Below are positions 5,458-5,796 of a DNA stretch of 5,796 bases, in pieces. Every line of letters starts with the position of its first letter. Position 1 is the first letter of the stretch. This stretch comes from Planctomycetota bacterium (GTDB taxonomy: Bacteria; Planctomycetota; Phycisphaerae; Sedimentisphaerales; Anaerobacaceae), in contig JABMRO010000781.1 of NCBI GenBank assembly GCA_013202635.1, positions 1 to 5,796 of the forward strand. The letters run 5' to 3'. The notes beneath the pieces are model-generated. The model saw nothing but the letters and a program-made list of their open reading frames with translations. It was not told where the DNA came from and searched no databases. The position numbers and the translations under genes were made by a program.

Positions 5458-5796
5458 TCACCCTATCTTTGCCTACGAAGTACTGGTCCGCCCCTTTGAT
5501 CTTCAGGTTGTACACCTTGCCGACAAAAGGTGCGGCTCTTGTTGCAAAGTTTTTGATGCCGACTGTGCCGTTTAATGTTTTCAATCGGAGGCCACTTCTT
5601 AAGTCTTGTGCCGCGATCCACTGTCCTGAATCAAGCATGAAACAGTGTGCATCTACCACGCTGATGCGATTTCCGCTTTCGAGCACTATGTCACGACATT
5701 CGAACGCCCCTTCGTGCTCTTCGACTGTTTCAATCTGCTCTAAGCAGTCTGTTCCCAGGTTACAATGAAGCTCACTGACCATCTGCCCCGAGACAA
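5441..5796 (-). CDS. C-terminal Hint-domain (intein/hedgehog-like) protein, partial
   Basis: Only the C-terminal part is inside the window; the frame stays open to the edge, so the ATG at 5782 is probably internal. Counting from that Met, the segment G37-N-R-I-S-V-V-D-A-H46-C-F followed by G53-Q-W-I-A-A-Q-D-L corresponds to the Hint block with its conserved His and the following x-A-x-x-L element. Y91-N-L-K through Y101-F-V-G-K then V108-I-V matches the closing beta strands of Hint modules. Such modules in known families perform self-splicing or autocleavage, or sit at the end of secreted polymorphic-toxin or surface proteins. Here the last residues are VRDY, without the His-Asn end of splicing inteins, and Val-Val-Asp precedes the block His where Thr is common. 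Full C-terminal splicing chemistry is therefore unlikely. What precedes the Hint part cannot be seen. Confidence 0.7.
   Translation of the reverse strand, partial: VSGQMVSELHCNLGTDCLEQIETVEEHEGAFECRDIVLESGNRISVVDAHCFMLDSGQWIAAQDLRSGLRLKTLNGTVGIKNFATRAAPFVGKVYNLKIKGADQYFVGKDRVIVRDY

Overview
The window looks like a chromosomal piece of an uncultured Planctomycetota bacterium, probably Phycisphaerae-like. Three things point there: paralogous prepilin-type proteins with an H-X9-DG motif, a Hint-module protein, and gene-poor AT-rich spacers beside genes of roughly 50% GC. This placement is inferred from gene style, not from a marker gene. I see no rRNA, tRNA, CRISPR array or insertion sequence with a transposase.

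Layout: 1-472 is an AT-rich stretch with no convincing gene. It is followed by a good sigma70-type promoter (473-501) whose -10 box lies inside a 15-nt palindrome. Two tandem, clearly paralogous pseudopilin-like genes follow on the plus strand (600-1415 and 1547-2434). Their 5' leaders and 3' flanks are also recognisably duplicated. The second copy carries a 57-bp in-frame insertion exactly at the prepilin cleavage motif; the insertion is palindromic and flanked by an 8-bp direct repeat.

The rest of the window is on the minus strand and converges on the pseudopilin pair. In transcription order it holds the 3' end of a Hint-domain protein (cut by the window edge), a zinc-dependent nucleoside deaminase-like enzyme, a multi-spanning DUF401-family membrane protein, and a small membrane methyltransferase of the isoprenylcysteine methyltransferase/PEMT type. 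Gaps of about 100 to 170 bp separate these genes and at least one has its own promoter-like sequence. They therefore look like neighbouring single genes rather than one tight operon, and no common pathway is evident.

The most interesting object is the small palindromic element inside the second pseudopilin gene. It looks like a miniature repeat that inserted into a coding sequence, kept the frame, and rebuilt the cleavage motif downstream of itself.
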